From: Marsupella aquatica | Lineage: Eukaryota > Marchantiophyta | DNA length: 64,000 nucleotides | Direction: 5' to 3' | Assembly (NCBI GenBank): GCA_973895155.1 | Contig: OZ316891.1 | Span: 10,664,001-10,728,000 of the forward strand | Part shown: positions 61,644-64,000 of the stretch, piece after piece | Numbering within the stretch: the first letter of the stretch is position 1 | Layout: each line of letters opens with the position of its first letter | Notes under the pieces: model-generated | The model's input: the letters and a program-made list of their open reading frames with translations, nothing else | Database searches by the model: none | Told to the model about the DNA's origin: nothing | Made by a program: the position numbers and the translations under genes

Positions 61644-62754
61644 CCATCACCCGAGAAGGCATTGAGTGGGAAACCCTAGAGGCCAATTCATTCATTCATC
61701 AGACCATGAAACCGAACCAATCGAAACAATCGTTCAGGCATTTTTGAGAGAGAGGAACTCCGACTCTAGTTCATTGAATAAATGGTGCTCTCGTTCTTGG
61801 GAAGAACGGGAAGAACGGATCTTCAACCTTGAAACAATGTACAATTCACTCGTCAATCAATCAACCAACCAACCAACACACACCTGCATGAGAATTCCTG
61901 CCATCGCTATTTCGCTTCTTCTAGTCGGACCCCTTCTCGTGAGCTGTGGCAGCCTCGGGAATTGCAGTCTTCCACATCAGAATTACTCCTCTATGGCGGT
62001 CATCTCTGGAGCCACGATCCATTATAGTCTTGGCAACGAAAATACTCAACTTAACCAACCTTCCCCAAATGGCATTAGAAATAATTTAGGATTCAACATT
62101 TAATTTATGTAGGGCTTATCAATCTCAAACCAGGTCATTCCCTGAGGTTTCATGTGACCAAATGTTGTGGGTTGGGTCATGGATCAAAAACATGTGTTTC
62201 CCGGGAAAGGTGACTGTCAGTAACTCAGGTGGTCGGCGCACCCCGGTTCACATCCAAAGTTGTTTCGTGCAATATGCATCGGTGCCCTTCGACAATTGTT
62301 GACTACCATTCTAAAATTGTCGGCACCCAGCTGACCTGCAGGACCCATCTTAAACCTGAAACATGTGGATTAAGTTGGCCAAAAAATTGGATTATGATCT
62401 CTACCGCGGACACAGATTTCTTAGAACTGCTGACCGGAAAAAAATGGGGGAGATCAAGTCTGAGACGCCCTACTAGATTGCTTATGGTTTTTGTATTTGG
62501 TTACTTAGTGAGCTTGTAGTCCACATATGGAACACTTACATATTTGCAAATACAAAGAAACATTCATGGTTTTGTCAATTGGAACATCTTTACTAGCAAA
62601 GTAGTTAAAAGCTGTTTTAAAATTAAAGTGTTAATATATATATATATAATCAAAATAATTCTCTTTAAGATTCCCAAAGGTGTAAACCCGTCCCCCATGG
62701 GTACTCGTGCCAGTATTAACTTGTATGAAAGGTTCCTGTTGCCATGTGGGAAGT
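61644..62754. other. Upstream region of the small gene, no other gene seen
   Basis: Contains the likely promoter of the minus-strand small gene. A plus-strand frame at 61666-62103 (145 codons, with a hydrophobic run near codon 80) has no conserved features and includes AACC/AATC low-complexity codons; I treat it as chance. A TA run lies at about 62635-62649. Confidence 0.4.
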
Positions 62755-62987
62755 CAGTATTGGCTAGCCTTAACCTGCCGCCAACCCCCTCGGCAACCCT
62801 TCCCCCTCCCCGCTGTATTTTCTTGAGTAAAAATGAGGGCCAAAAGTGTCAAGTTTTTGTGAGGGGAGTGTGGAGCAAAAAATGATGTATTTTTCTCCCC
62901 TCCCCCAGACCTGCAACTGTGCCCTGCAAGTAGGAAGGGTTTGGGGGGGCTGAGGGGGTGGCGGCGGGTTCAGGCTAGCCAATACTG
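62755..62987. mobile_element. Foldback (MITE-like) element, 233 bp
   Basis: CAGTATTGGCTAGCCT at 62755-62770 is the exact reverse complement of 62972-62987. The match continues inward with a few mismatches for about 45-50 bp (CTGCCGCCAACCCC against GGGGGTGGCGGCGGG). The middle is rich in C/T-to-G runs. No target-site duplication is clear, so the family is not assigned. Confidence 0.75.
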
Positions 62988-64000
62988 CAACATTGTCTAA
63001 GGCAAATTGACATAAAAATACATATATCCAAAATCTCAATACTTAGACAAATTAATAACCTGAGTAGCCTCACAAGCAAGGTCCCTACCAAAGTAACACC
63101 ACAATATCAATACAATAAGTGATTTGAAAGTATCTTCCATTGTAGAAGAACTGCTTTTTACTAAGTTGCCCAAAACTGCACAACCTGCTTAAGTTGCTGT
63201 GAAGTACTCCCATGGATTTCTTGCAAGGGGCCGGTAAAGTAATCTAATTAATTTAGGGGACAACTTAGTAACTAAGTTTGTTAGATGTTGGGTGTGATAT
63301 TATTAAAAATGGTGTGCAAGAAATAGTTTTTGCTCACCTATCCCCAAACTGGCTGAGATTACTAGCCTACCCCAAAACTAATTTAATGTCAGGTTGCCCT
63401 CCATTTTGTCTATGGGTGGGTTGAATTGACTATAGCAAGTTGGGATGACACAGGATTTATTTGTGGTCACATATGTGGAGACTGGTAATTTGCTTGTGCT
63501 AATCCATGTAATCATACCTTCATCCTGGGCCACATCCCCCCATTTGACACTCACCAGAATGCAAACGTAGAATACTGTCTATGAAAAAAAAAACTTTAGC
63601 TGAGATTTGTTGAGAAGTCCTTATAGCCAGATGCAAACATGTGTGCCGCATGAATTAGGACATATCAGCTAGAAAAAGGTGGCTATCTAGTGGATAATGT
63701 AAAAAGCATGGCAAGGTAGTAATTTCTTACAAAAGGTGGCAAAGTAGTAAATCTCAGTTGCTCCAGTTGTAAGCAGCCTTCCCCAAATCGTATTCAAAAG
63801 GTTTTAGGACTATTGGATCGCAATAATCAGCAAAACTATTTTGTTCAACATAACTAAGTGTGTGAGAATCCCCCAAAAGAAGTAAATTAGAAGTCAAGAG
63901 TGTTTCCTGCTAAAAGATTCTGATATTAAGAAGAATGATTAGTCACTCTTTTTTAGAGTTTGGATGATTTTTTTATGAACCGCCTTAAAGCAAGAATGAA
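62988..64000. other. Spacer, nothing recognised
   Basis: AT-rich DNA without a credible reading frame, RNA gene or repeat that I can identify on either strand. Confidence 0.45.

Noticed and set aside
61666-62103. Plus-strand 145-codon frame with a signal-like hydrophobic run
   Set aside because: It lies in the upstream region of the small minus-strand gene, contains low-complexity AACC codons, and has no recognisable domain.
1-64000. CRISPR arrays, bacterial operons, rRNA or organelle DNA
   Set aside because: None is visible. The intron-rich genes and LTR element show nuclear plant DNA.

Overview
This window is nuclear DNA of a plant that still makes swimming sperm, most likely a bryophyte (a moss is my first guess, a liverwort or seedless vascular plant is possible). 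The reasons are direct: genes are cut by many GT-AG introns of about 100-800 bp; the first gene is the SNM1-nuclease/DNA-ligase fusion (DNA ligase 6) known from plants; two genes encode axonemal proteins (CFAP43 and a DLEC1/CFAP81-like MSP-domain protein) that flowering plants have lost; and the mobile DNA is of plant type (Ty1/copia, a Helitron-like end).

Layout. 516-10541 (+): LIG6, 21 coding exons resolved, about 1,699 residues. 10542-16777: long spacer with unassigned coding-like scraps, a 56-bp tandem array and the pyrimidine-rich upstream region of the next gene. 16778-20011 (+): a myeloid-leukemia-factor (MLF)-like gene, 7 coding exons. 21226-36571 (-): CFAP43, about 30 exons. 36572-47988: an 11.4-kb divergent spacer with two inverted-repeat arms, a Helitron-like 3' end with a purine minisatellite, and a nested, rearranged copia element with an intact target-site duplication. 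47989-60251 (+): a protein of about 2,740 residues, DLEC1/CFAP81-like, with an unusual D-x-x-G-N repeat block at its N terminus. 60824-61643 (-): a two-exon gene for an 86-residue membrane-anchored protein. 61644-64000: non-coding, with one foldback element.

How parts fit. The two ciliary genes stand head to head. Each arm of the inverted repeat has the same end facing its neighbouring gene, so both genes have related upstream sequence in the same orientation relative to transcription. This is the most interesting architecture here: an inverted duplication of a possible shared promoter, later split by transposons. LIG6 carries in its linker a PCNA-binding (PIP) box and two UBA-like repeats, which would tie the nuclease-ligase fusion to replication clamps and ubiquitin. 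Gene pairs MLF/CFAP43 and DLEC1-like/small gene are convergent.

Limits. Exons were built by eye from reading frame, splice dinucleotides and phase. A few linking exons in CFAP43 and one in the DLEC1-like gene are unresolved, as is every transcription start. Identities of families come from remembered motifs, not from searches.
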